Shown one piece after another: positions 46,290 through 54,694 of a DNA stretch of 64,000 bases. Source of the stretch: Laspinema sp. D2d (GTDB lineage Bacteria; Cyanobacteriota; Cyanobacteriia; Cyanobacteriales; Laspinemataceae); assembly GCF_025370755.1 (NCBI RefSeq), contig NZ_JAMXFC010000005.1, positions 1 through 64,000 on the forward strand, read 5' to 3'. The position numbers and the translations under genes were made by a program. The notes beneath the pieces were generated by a model, which was given only the letters and a program-made list of their open reading frames with translations, was not told where the DNA came from and searched no databases. Position 1 is the first letter of the stretch, and every line of letters starts with the position of its first letter.

Positions 46290-47615
46290 TTAATCCAAGT
46301 TTTTATACCATGCCTGCAATCCCTGGCGATGAACTTCTTGCCAGGGGATATCCTGCGATCGCGCAATGGTGGCACAATCTTCATACTCCGGTTGCACATT
46401 ACTAATCCTTCCCTGACTATCCGTAGCAACCTTGATGCGCACTTCTCCGAATGGGGTGGAAACAGTGTGGAGTTCCCGATGCAAAATCGATCGCTGTTGG
46501 GTCGAAATCCGAATCCCCAAGGTAGGAGTCTCCCGAAATATGACCGCTTCACAAGCTGTTTGCTGTTCGGGATGACAAATCACCGTCAGCAAGATGCCGG
46601 TTCGGGATTTTTTCATCGATATTGCCTCGGTAAAGGCATCTAAAGCACCTGCCGCAAATAATCGCTCTAAGGTATAGGCGATCGCCTGGGGATTGGCATC
46701 ATCAATTTGAGTTTCCAGAACCGAAATGGTTTCTGTAAGCGTCGATTCTGGGTTATTCTCCGTCAATTCCCCCACCCACAGGCGCAAGATATTCGGAATC
46801 GGCAAATCCCGCGAACCGGCACCTAACCCAATTTCTTGAATCGTCATCGGAGGCGGATTCCCAAAGGCAGTAGCGAGAGTAACTGCGATCGCCGCGCCGG
46901 TTGGAGTAACTAATTCTTTCTCAATCCCATTACTATAAACCGGCACCTGGCGGGATTGGAATAACGAGAGGACCGCAGGCACTGGCACCGGCAATCTGCC
47001 ATGTGCTGCCCATACTGTACCCCCTCCCGTGGGCAAGGGTGAACAATACAATTCCTCAATTCCTAACCAATCTAATCCCAAGCAAGTCCCGACAATATCG
47101 ACGATCGCATCGGTTGCACCGACTTCATGAAAATGCACCTGTTCCGGCGCAATCCCATGAACCGCCCCCTCCGCAACGGCTAAAGTCCGAAAGACTTGCA
47201 AACTCCAGCTTTCAGCCTGTTTCGGTAACTGCGCCCTTTGAATCAGCGCCTCGATTTCCGGTAAGTGGCGAGTCGGGGGATGATTGTGATGGGTATGCTC
47301 ATGTTCGTGGTGATGCTCATGCTCATGGGGATGATGATGATGCTCATGTTCGTGCTCATGGGAGTGTTCATGATGGCGATCTCCCAGATCTGGATTAGAC
47401 TGAGCAACAGTCTCAACCAAATCAACATGAATTTTCATCGCCTGCTGGGTGTTGCGGTGCACCCATTCTTGCCTGAGTTGGTATTCCGGACCAATACCGA
47501 GGCAGTCGAGTTGCTCCCTGAGATAATCAAACGGAACCCCAGCGCTTACCAATGCGCCGAGGAACATATCACCAGCAATGCCGGTGGGACATTGAAGATA
47601 GGCAATTTTTTTCAT
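46290..47615 (-). CDS. larC: LarC-type nickel-pincer cofactor synthesis protein
   Basis: The 441-residue protein matches LarC (DUF111), which inserts nickel into the pyridinium dithiocarboxylate cofactor of lactate racemase-type enzymes. It starts AYLQCPTGIAGDMFLGALV, has an extreme His-rich segment at 81-117 with about 20 histidines, likely nickel-binding, then EQVHFHEVGATDAIVDI and LCSPLPTGGG-like motifs (YCSPLPTGGGTV). No larA, larB or larE lies in the window. The start was moved to the ATG at 47615, since the longer frame begins with TTG; the ribosome site is weak in either case. Confidence 0.87.
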   Translation of the reverse strand: MKKIAYLQCPTGIAGDMFLGALVSAGVPFDYLREQLDCLGIGPEYQLRQEWVHRNTQQAMKIHVDLVETVAQSNPDLGDRHHEHSHEHEHEHHHHPHEHEHHHEHEHTHHNHPPTRHLPEIEALIQRAQLPKQAESWSLQVFRTLAVAEGAVHGIAPEQVHFHEVGATDAIVDIVGTCLGLDWLGIEELYCSPLPTGGGTVWAAHGRLPVPVPAVLSLFQSRQVPVYSNGIEKELVTPTGAAIAVTLATAFGNPPPMTIQEIGLGAGSRDLPIPNILRLWVGELTENNPESTLTETISVLETQIDDANPQAIAYTLERLFAAGALDAFTEAISMKKSRTGILLTVICHPEQQTACEAVIFRETPTLGIRISTQQRSILHRELHTVSTPFGEVRIKVATDSQGRISNVQPEYEDCATIARSQDIPWQEVHRQGLQAWYKNLD

Positions 47616-47697
47616 CAATCCGCACAATAAAAAGTCAAGAGTCCAGATTCCTGGGCAATCCAGTCCCCGTTAATTTTCACATTTCAATTCACCGATT

Positions 47698-48333
47698 ATG
47701 GCAACTCTATACGAAATTCATCCGGAAACCCCCCAAGTTCGCAAAATTGAAGAAGTGGTTGAGGCCCTGCAAAAAGGTGCAATCATGCTTTACCCCACGG
47801 ATACGGTTTATGCGATCGGCTGTGATATTACCGTTAAAGGTGCGATCGAGCGAGTTAGACAGATTAAGCGACTCTCGAATGATAAGCCGTTAACCTTTCT
47901 GTGTCCTTCATTATCCAATATTGCGGCCTACGCGACGGTAACGGATTCAGCCTATCGCATTATTAAGCGCCTGATTCCGGGACCTTACACCTTTTTACTC
48001 CCCGCAACGAAGCTGGTGCCGAAGCTGGTGATGGACCCCAAACGGAAAACTACGGGTATCCGGGTTCCAGATAATCGGGTGTGCTTGGATTTACTAGAGG
48101 CACTGGGAAATCCAATTATTTCGACTTCCGCGCCTCTACCCAGTTATTTAGAACACAATGGTTTCATCGGTAAGGCGGAGTTGTTTGACGAAGTGGAAAA
48201 GCTGGTGGATGTGATTATTGATACCGGAGAAGAGCCGGGATATCAAGTCTCTACGATTCTCGATTTAACCGACAACGAACCGGCGATCGTCCGGGAGGGT
48301 TTAGGCGCTGAACTGGTTGCCAATGCGATTTGA
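47698..48333 (+). CDS. Sua5/YciO/YrdC family protein
   Basis: The 211-residue protein has the YrdC-like fold that makes threonylcarbamoyl-AMP for tRNA t6A37. Motifs: MLYPTDTVYAIGCD, KRLSNDKPLTFLC, and GIRVPDNRVCLDLLEALG followed by IISTSAP. Residue pattern around PTDTVYAIGCD is closer to YciO than to TsaC/Sua5, so the substrate role is less certain. It diverges from larC across 82 bp. A perfect terminator lies about 100 bp downstream. Confidence 0.85.
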   Translation: MATLYEIHPETPQVRKIEEVVEALQKGAIMLYPTDTVYAIGCDITVKGAIERVRQIKRLSNDKPLTFLCPSLSNIAAYATVTDSAYRIIKRLIPGPYTFLLPATKLVPKLVMDPKRKTTGIRVPDNRVCLDLLEALGNPIISTSAPLPSYLEHNGFIGKAELFDEVEKLVDVIIDTGEEPGYQVSTILDLTDNEPAIVREGLGAELVANAI

Positions 48334-48436
48334 ACCCTTGCCTTGCACCCTGTTCGCGTAGCGTTCCGTCAGCAAAGGGTGGAACACTTGCGTTGCAGAC
48401 TAATCCCTTACAGGCGAGCTAATTTCGTGAATTCTG

Positions 48437-48468
48437 AACCTGTATGCGATCGCATACAGGTTTTTTTT
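48437..48468 (+). terminator. Intrinsic terminator with T8 run
   Basis: AACCTGTATGCGATCGCATACAGGTT is a perfect palindrome of 13 bp arms followed by TTTTTTTT on the plus strand. It ends the transcript of the Sua5/YciO gene. Confidence 0.9.
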
Positions 48469-49029
48469 AGCCGCCCACCACGGACCCTCTCATACCCAAT
48501 CTGATTTTAAAAAACCTATTTGACTCTTCAGCCTGGGGAGGCAGGCTTCGTCCGCAAACGCCCCACCCTTTCCTAACGGAACGCTCCGCAAACAGCCTGC
48601 GGGTTTTTATAGACTTGACCATCCAAATGGCTCATCTTTTCAACATTGCCCACCATTGGCTCCGGATGAACAGCATTCCCAAACGAAGAGGATCACTGAG
48701 ATTTTATATCCAAGTTTTAAATGATACCCATGTGCCAGTTGTCAATGCGGAGTGGGTGGATTCAACCACTTTCTCGACCGTCCACCCGTAAAACCTTAGC
48801 CATTGGCCGATCGCAACCGAAAAAGAACAGACAGTGGTGCATCCTGTCCCGTTGTAGCAGTATGCCGGTTTAGAAAGAGGGATCTACTGACCACCAAAGT
48901 CCGCTCAATCTTGGGACAGTCTAAATGTAGACAGCGCAGGGAGCGAAAGCCGGTGGCTCAACCGACAAGCGATCCTCTCCCCCAATGTCTGCGGTTCTTT
49001 AGTCCGGTGCGTTACCCGAGGCAAAACTC
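48469..49029. other. 561-bp region upstream of hetZ
   Basis: No credible gene. It contains fragments such as GTTCGCGTAGCGTTCCG (just left, 48354) and GGAACGCTCCGC (48578) that resemble dispersed cyanobacterial repeats. The hetZ promoter should lie in the right half. A 54-codon frame from 48627 has no ribosome site and was rejected. Confidence 0.45.
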
Positions 49030-50304
49030 ATGAACGTTAAACTAGCCAATTCGTCCAATTCCCGGAAAAACGATTCTCAAGTTCCTCCTGCTCCTCAAAT
49101 GACCGCAGGCACTCCTCAAGCGGAGAGCCCATCTGGAGACACCCCCGAAGAACCCATCTTCATACTGGGAATGGACACGGAACAGTTGAGCGAGCAAATC
49201 CTTGATGAACTCAGCCAAAAGCTCAAAAGCGGCTCGAAAAGCGCCCAAGAAGTGGCCCGACGGATTGCCAAAGAAGTGGAACGGATTTGTCGCAAAAGCA
49301 ATCGGATTCAAAATTCTGGTGAGGTTCGTTCCTGGCAAATTACTCTAGCTCGCCATCGCTTACAAAAGTCCCTCCATTACTACAAGCTTGGTTCTCGTCA
49401 AGGTCGGGTGGACCTCCATGCTCAACTCAGCTCGATGGTTTACCGTCATGTTGCTCACCTGCACTCTCGTTTGAGCTTCCAAGCGCGATACACCTTAATC
49501 GAAGATTTCTTGCAAGGGTTCTATATCGAGGTGCTGCGTGCCTTCCGTCGGGAACATGAAATGCCCCTAACCTACACCCCTCGGACTCAGTTAGAATTGG
49601 CAGAGTATATGGCCTTTACGGAACATTACGCCAAGCGTCGGATTACCCTCCCGGGTCGCTACAATCAACAACTGATCGTGTTGCGTGCTCAAGGGTTCGC
49701 CCAAGGTCAACCCCCAGAAACTCTGGTGGATATCGAACAGGCGATCGAGTTTCCCAAGGGTGAAGATGCTGAGGTTCAAAGCCGCTCTTATGCAGCGCAG
49801 CAGGTTCGGGAAAAAATGATTGCCGAGATGGTGGACCCAGCGGAAGCCGTGTTGCGCGATCGCGTGATTGCTGAGTTGATTCAATATCTGGAGTCTCAAG
49901 GTCAATCGGACTGTATTGATTACTTGGTCCTGAAACTGCAAGATTTAGCCGCCCCAGAAATCGACGAAATCCTCGGTTTGAGTGCACGTCAGCGGGATTA
50001 CTTACAACAACGGTTCAAGTATCACGTCGAAAAGTTCGCTCGCTCTGGACATTGGAAACTGGTCCATCAATGGCTCGGTGCTGACTTGGATCAAAATCTG
50101 GGAATGCCCTTGCAACAGTGGGATAATTTCCTCGGCGACCTTTCGGAAGAACAGCAACAGCTTTTAAAACTGAAGCGCTCTGGGGCCAGTGATGCCGAAA
50201 TCGCCCAAGAGATTAAATGCACTCCCAAACAGGTCCAAAAGCGTTGGTCGGCACTTCTGGAAAAAGCGTGGCAATCTCGTAATACTGAATCTCAGGAGAA
50301 GTAA
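49030..50304 (+). CDS. hetZ: HetZ-family protein
   Basis: The 424-residue protein matches HetZ, a DNA-binding regulator acting with HetR early in heterocyst differentiation in Anabaena, but also found in filamentous species without heterocysts. The first 55 residues are low-complexity. Then come VARRIAKEVERICRKSNRIQ, ARHRLQKSLHYYKLGSRQGR, LAEYMAFTEHYAKRRITLPG and LGLSARQRDYLQQRFKYHVE. The C-terminal 50 residues (LSEEQQQLLKLKRSGASDAE and following) look like a sigma-region-4-type helix-turn-helix. The usual partner patU3 is not next to it. A good terminator lies about 190 bp downstream. Confidence 0.78.
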   Translation: MNVKLANSSNSRKNDSQVPPAPQMTAGTPQAESPSGDTPEEPIFILGMDTEQLSEQILDELSQKLKSGSKSAQEVARRIAKEVERICRKSNRIQNSGEVRSWQITLARHRLQKSLHYYKLGSRQGRVDLHAQLSSMVYRHVAHLHSRLSFQARYTLIEDFLQGFYIEVLRAFRREHEMPLTYTPRTQLELAEYMAFTEHYAKRRITLPGRYNQQLIVLRAQGFAQGQPPETLVDIEQAIEFPKGEDAEVQSRSYAAQQVREKMIAEMVDPAEAVLRDRVIAELIQYLESQGQSDCIDYLVLKLQDLAAPEIDEILGLSARQRDYLQQRFKYHVEKFARSGHWKLVHQWLGADLDQNLGMPLQQWDNFLGDLSEEQQQLLKLKRSGASDAEIAQEIKCTPKQVQKRWSALLEKAWQSRNTESQEK

Positions 50305-50496
50305 TTCCCTGTGCTAATTACTACTAGGTTCCCGGGTCATCGGTCTCTGTTCACGAGCGATCGCTCAATCCACAGGTGGGGGACCGGCAGACACCCTCCG
50401 ACTGCCGCCTCTGTTTTCCCCCCCTTCCAGATTTCTGGGTCCCCTTTTTGGTTCAATCGGGATCCGGTCCCTCGACTCCGAGGGCATATTCCCTGG

Positions 50497-50525
50497 ATAA
50501 CCAAGCCCCTGGCTTGGTTATTTTT
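50497..50525 (+). terminator. Terminator downstream of hetZ
   Basis: ATAACCAAGCC and GGCTTGGTTAT form an 11-bp perfect stem with a three-base loop followed by TTTTG on the plus strand. Confidence 0.85.
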
Positions 50526-51048
50526 GTGGAGTTCTCCAGGTCTAGGTCAGGTCTATGTGCAACGGTTAGAAACCAGGTTTCTTGCGAAAAGTTAGGCCAA
50601 TTCCCCACAAATTAGGGCCAAAACCCCAGTTGCTTATCCTCGAAATTTATACCTATTGGACCGCGCTAACCCCAGGGATTTGGGGTGAATCTTTCTGCTT
50701 TAATCCGTCGTCTGTTTTAATCCGTCGTCTGTGGTTAATTGTTGATTCATAATTCTGGCTTTTACCCCGCATATTTAATAATTTTTTAATTTTTTGGTGA
50801 GCACTCGATTCGGACTGTTAAAATATGTAAAGAAAATTCTCGCGCTCGTCAAGCAAGATCGACTTCTAAATTCTAAGCGTTCGTTGCGAGTGCTACGGGT
50901 TCAGGACTATTCGCCCTTCCCCTCCGATCGCCGACCTTTGATGCCGACATCGAGATGAACTGCCGAAGGTGACGTTTTGCCGTCAACCCTGGCCTTTTCA
51001 GGGTGTGTTGAGGTTCAACCCGAACACTCACCAATTTATGAGGTAGTT
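50526..51048. other. 523-bp region upstream of the PHP gene
   Basis: No gene seen. It should hold the promoter of the PHP gene. The direct repeat TTTAATCCGTCGTCTG occurs twice in tandem near 50699-50731. Confidence 0.45.
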
Positions 51049-51792
51049 ATGACGCTCTCTGTCTCTCAACAGTCTATTTCAACTCAGCCCGCCGCACAGA
51101 ACAAAGCGGCCCTAGGTCGCGTGTTTCAGGCGCTCAACCCTAATAGTTGTCCGACCACTTATAATTTTCACCTCCATACCCTCTGTTCCGATGGCAAGTT
51201 ACGCCCGGAAGAAGTGATGGAACAAGCTCTGCGCATTGGTCTCAAAGGGCTGGCGATTACGGATCATCACAGTGTTAAAGGGTACTACAGCGCTCAACGC
51301 TGGTTGGATGAATGGTGGATCGACCATTCCCACATCTATCAAAGTGACAGAACCGTTACTGAATTGCCTCAAGCCCCCCAACTCTGGACCGGGGTTGAAA
51401 TTAATGCCTGTCTCCTAGATGCGGAGGTTCATATTCTGGGGTATGCCTTCAATCCTGAACATCCTCGGATGCAACCCTATTTGGAAGGTCACGCGGTCAA
51501 GGGTCCCGATTATCAAGCTGCCCAGGTGATTCATGCCATTCAATCCGCCGGTGGATTGGCGGTGTTGGCTCACCCCGCGCGGTATGCCAAGCGATCGCCT
51601 GCGGACCTGATTCCCGAAGCCGCCTATTTGGGCATTGATGGCATCGAAACCTATTATGCCTACAACAATCCTAACCCCTGGACCCCTAGTCCCAAGCAAA
51701 CCGCCAAAGTTCATGAGTTAGGTGCCACTTATGGACTATTCCATACCTGTGGCACCGATACCCACGGGTCTAATTTGCTGTTACGTCTGTGA
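51049..51792 (+). CDS. PHP-domain phosphoesterase
   Basis: The 247-residue protein has a PHP metal-dependent phosphoesterase domain with the metal ligands of the TIM-like barrel: FHLHTLCSDG (His41, His43, Asp48), ITDHHS, EINACLLD/HILGYAF, LAVLAHPARY, and GTDTHG at the end. Stand-alone PHP proteins of this size include RNase AM (YciV), which trims 5' ends of RNA; the substrate here is not certain. I chose ATG 51049 with GAGGTAGTT ahead of it; the longer frame starts at a TTG and adds 24 unlikely residues. Confidence 0.87.
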   Translation: MTLSVSQQSISTQPAAQNKAALGRVFQALNPNSCPTTYNFHLHTLCSDGKLRPEEVMEQALRIGLKGLAITDHHSVKGYYSAQRWLDEWWIDHSHIYQSDRTVTELPQAPQLWTGVEINACLLDAEVHILGYAFNPEHPRMQPYLEGHAVKGPDYQAAQVIHAIQSAGGLAVLAHPARYAKRSPADLIPEAAYLGIDGIETYYAYNNPNPWTPSPKQTAKVHELGATYGLFHTCGTDTHGSNLLLRL

Positions 51793-51838
51793 TCCCATCA
51801 AGAGAACACCCAGGCAGAGAGCCCTTATGTTCTCTGCC

Positions 51839-51952
51839 TCAAAATCCACCCGCTAACACAACAACGGCCATTGTCCCCAAACTCATCAAAATCATTAACG
51901 CTGCCATCATTAAGACTTGTCCCAAGGGTGAGGAAAATTTTGCTACTTTCAT
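51839..51952 (-). CDS. Small membrane protein, 37 aa
   Basis: A 37-codon minus-strand frame, missed by length cutoffs, encodes MKVAKFSSPLGQ followed by one hydrophobic helix with five methionines and ending in LAGGF. The composition is that of single-helix thylakoid or plasma-membrane subunits, but it matches none of the photosystem, cytochrome b6f or NDH small subunits I know. The ribosome site is weak. It lies 340 bp after the promoter side of no clear operon partner, facing the PHP gene. Confidence 0.5.
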   Translation of the reverse strand: MKVAKFSSPLGQVLMMAALMILMSLGTMAVVVLAGGF

Positions 51953-52134
51953 AAGTTTTAGGTCTTTTTTCTTATTGTTTGTTGAAGTAATGGGTCAAAC
52001 GTTAGCAAAAATTTTCTGCAAAATGAGAAATTATGACCAATTTTTAAAGAAATGTAACTTTTCTTAATCATTTGCCGATCGCGGATGGTGATTCAACGGG
52101 GTGAAGTCAATCACCCGCAATGAGCCATCTGCCC

Positions 52135-52818
52135 CTATTCTGTAAGACCATGTTCAAGGGCATAACGCACTAACTCAGTCCGGCTATTGGTGCCGGTTTT
52201 GCTAAATAAGCGGCTAACATATTTTTCAACGTTGCGAACGCTGGTATCAAGATTGCGGGCGATTTCTTTGTTCATCAGTCCCTTAGCGACTAAATCCAAA
52301 ACACTTTGTTCGCGAGGGGTGAGGTCAATTTTGATGGGAGGTGGGGTTTGAGCAATGGAATGACGACCCGATAGCATGGACTTGATTTCTCCAATTTCAC
52401 GGGCTAAGGAGGCTAAATCCGGGGCTTCTCCCTCTCCACTAGCAGCGGCACGACGATCTAACAGGTTGCGCACGATCGCCACCAATTCATCGGGGTCAAA
52501 CGGTTTGGAGAGGTAGGCATCACAACCGGCTTGATAGCCTTGAATGCGATCGCCCGTCATCCCTCTTGCCGTTAAAAAAACTACAGGCATGACTTTAAAC
52601 CGGGGGTCTTCTCTCATCCGTTTGAGAAATTCAAATCCATCGACTTGAGGCATCATCAAGTCTGTAATCACTAAATCGGGATGTTGCTGTTGCAGCAGAT
52701 CCCATCCATCATTGGCATTACTCGCCACCTGCACGGAAAATCCTTCATCTTCCAGATAGGCTTGCACCGCTTCCCGTAATCCGGGTTCATCATCAACAAG
52801 GAGGAGTTGAGCTGACAT
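52135..52818 (-). CDS. NarL/LuxR-family response regulator, Rre1/Ycf29-like
   Basis: The 227-residue regulator has a receiver domain (1-120; acidic DD at 9-10, phospho-acceptor Asp53 in TDLMMP, Lys in SKPFDPDELV) and a C-terminal LuxR-type helix-turn-helix (about 163-225, LTPREQSVLDLVAKGLMNKE). The receiver stretch TGDRIQGYQAGCDAYL is characteristic of the Rre1/Ycf29 lineage, which in Synechocystis responds to heat, salt and other stress. No kinase is adjacent. RBS AGGAG precedes the ATG. Confidence 0.88.
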   Translation of the reverse strand: MSAQLLLVDDEPGLREAVQAYLEDEGFSVQVASNANDGWDLLQQQHPDLVITDLMMPQVDGFEFLKRMREDPRFKVMPVVFLTARGMTGDRIQGYQAGCDAYLSKPFDPDELVAIVRNLLDRRAAASGEGEAPDLASLAREIGEIKSMLSGRHSIAQTPPPIKIDLTPREQSVLDLVAKGLMNKEIARNLDTSVRNVEKYVSRLFSKTGTNSRTELVRYALEHGLTE

Positions 52819-53078
52819 CCTGAAATCTCCTAAAGGGGTTACTGCTTTTAACTTTAGCGAAATTTGGGGTCAGATTGGCGGTGGGGGTTGGGATTGTGGG
52901 GTTTTAGTGGGGTAGGGATTCGGTTCGGGAGGGATAACGACTACAGTCGTTACTCCAAACTTGGGAATTTTCTTTCGGTTCTATGCCTCCGGATGAATGG
53001 CGTTAGAAAAGGTATAAGGAATAATGTCTGTCGGGTTGTACGGGCATTTACCCATCTTGGCGATCAAGAGCGCACATT

Positions 53079-54641
53079 ATGAATAAAACAGAACGGTATT
53101 ACGATATCATCGGGTTTGGGGATGAAGTACCCGGGGTTTTAGCGATGGTAGCGGCAGCGAGAGAGTATCGCCGTCAGACGAAAAAATATCCCCAGATGCT
53201 GTTAATGTCTAAGGCAAATGCCGGGGAAGGGATTGGCGGACATTTAATCCGAGGGAAATTATCTTATCTCGATCGCTCACAAGTTGATCGCCCGCTTCAA
53301 ACCTCTCTGAATCTGGATACATTTGGTGCGCCTTCTGCCCTGTATCAAGAGTTTTTAAAACGGGCGGGGGTGGTCCAAATTGCCCTTGACCCGCAAAAGG
53401 GCGATCGCGTTTTGAAAGAGATGCTCCAGCAAGCCGGGGTAGCGATTCTCAGCCAGGTTAAAATCGCCTCAGTGGTTAAATCGGATACCAATTTGACCCG
53501 TATTCTCACCAGTCGCGGTGAAACTTATACAGCAAAACAATTTATTGATTCTACCGTAAATGCGGAACTCGCACAAGCAGCAGGGGCGAAAAAGTCTCAA
53601 GGATTCGGGACCTTTGGCTTACCCGATTCTGAACTGCCGGTAACCTTGGTGTTTGAAACCGAAGGACTGAATATTCAGCGACTGAAAGAAATAGAATTAA
53701 CCTATCTGAAACGGTTTAGAAATTTGGCGGATACGGAAGCCCAAAATTTCCTCAAGTCTGCGGCTGGATTTGATGAATCCAAAGCCGAATCACTCCGTCA
53801 GGAGTTGGTAGATTCCCACGGTAATTTAAAAACATTGTGGGTGGGGAAAGATTATATTGATATTCGCTGTAATGCCTTATCGATCGCCTATCATTCGTTC
53901 CGAGGTAAAAAGTTATCCCTGTATGAGAGTGGGGCAATTTTAGACCGAGGAAATGTGGCAATTTTATCCGGCGATCGCCTCTCTTGGAATGCCTTGATGA
54001 TTGCGGTTACTGGCAGCGAAGCAGAGACTCTGGCAAACAATGGCGGGAAACCCACTCCGGCAATGTTGGAAGAGATGAAATTTGTTGAGCAATGGTTTAA
54101 GAGTATAGGGGCTAAAAAGGTAACCCCTGCCTCGGAATTGTACATTCGACACGCGGGAAATATCACCGAGGCGATCGAGCCTTTAAGCGGTGCCAAGATG
54201 TTAGCCGGTGGCGTTCCCAAATCCGAGGCATTGGCAACGTTTGCCTACCATTTTGATGTACGCGGGGGAATTCCGGGCATTGGCGATAAAGCTAAAGCCA
54301 ATGGGTTTCTCAGTACCATGTTTAGTAAGCCAATTTTTAATGTCGGCATCCGTCACACGCAATTGAAATCAGTGCGGAATTTAGCCGTTGTTAGTCCCGC
54401 CTCGGGATTTGAGGGATTTGCTTCAGCAGCGGGCCGAATTGTGGAATACAATGCGGCAGTAGGTCATGGATTAGGGATTGCAGCAACCCTCGCCCTATTA
54501 AGTAATCGAACTCTGGCTGATATTTCTAATCAAGAGGTTCGGGAGGTTCTGGTTAAGGTGGGAGAATTACCGCCCATTTTCGGGAAAAACTCAGCCCCGG
54601 ATCTAGCTCAATTACAACAATTTGAATCGGCGATCGCCTAA
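53079..54641 (+). CDS. FAD-dependent oxidoreductase (PF12831-like)
   Basis: The 520-residue protein looks like the FAD-dependent oxidoreductase family often seen near heavily modified enzymes. The N-terminal Rossmann motif is unusual: YDIIGFGDEVPGVLAMVAAA instead of the standard GxGxxG with small residues. Later conserved parts are KQFIDSTVNAELAQAAGAK (FAD-linked segment), RGGIPGIGDKAKANG, and the C-terminal NLAVVSPASGFEGFASAAGR. The substrate is unknown. Spacing to neighbours gives no clear operon. It converges on the UbiB gene, with a palindrome between. Confidence 0.8.
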   Translation: MNKTERYYDIIGFGDEVPGVLAMVAAAREYRRQTKKYPQMLLMSKANAGEGIGGHLIRGKLSYLDRSQVDRPLQTSLNLDTFGAPSALYQEFLKRAGVVQIALDPQKGDRVLKEMLQQAGVAILSQVKIASVVKSDTNLTRILTSRGETYTAKQFIDSTVNAELAQAAGAKKSQGFGTFGLPDSELPVTLVFETEGLNIQRLKEIELTYLKRFRNLADTEAQNFLKSAAGFDESKAESLRQELVDSHGNLKTLWVGKDYIDIRCNALSIAYHSFRGKKLSLYESGAILDRGNVAILSGDRLSWNALMIAVTGSEAETLANNGGKPTPAMLEEMKFVEQWFKSIGAKKVTPASELYIRHAGNITEAIEPLSGAKMLAGGVPKSEALATFAYHFDVRGGIPGIGDKAKANGFLSTMFSKPIFNVGIRHTQLKSVRNLAVVSPASGFEGFASAAGRIVEYNAAVGHGLGIAATLALLSNRTLADISNQEVREVLVKVGELPPIFGKNSAPDLAQLQQFESAIA

Positions 54642-54667
54642 TCCAATTTAACCCGTTATTACCTTCG

Positions 54668-54688
54668 GGACAGGGCAGTGCCCTGTCC
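54668..54688. terminator. Palindromic bidirectional terminator
   Basis: GGACAGGGCA and TGCCCTGTCC form a nearly perfect palindrome between two converging genes (54641 and 54695). Related in sequence to the palindrome at 2518-2539, so it may be a mobile or dispersed small element used as a terminator. Confidence 0.55.
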
Positions 54689-54694
54689 TTCCCT

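Noticed and set aside
48627-48791. 54-codon frame upstream of hetZ
   Set aside because: No ribosome site and no recognisable motif; composition is not distinctive.
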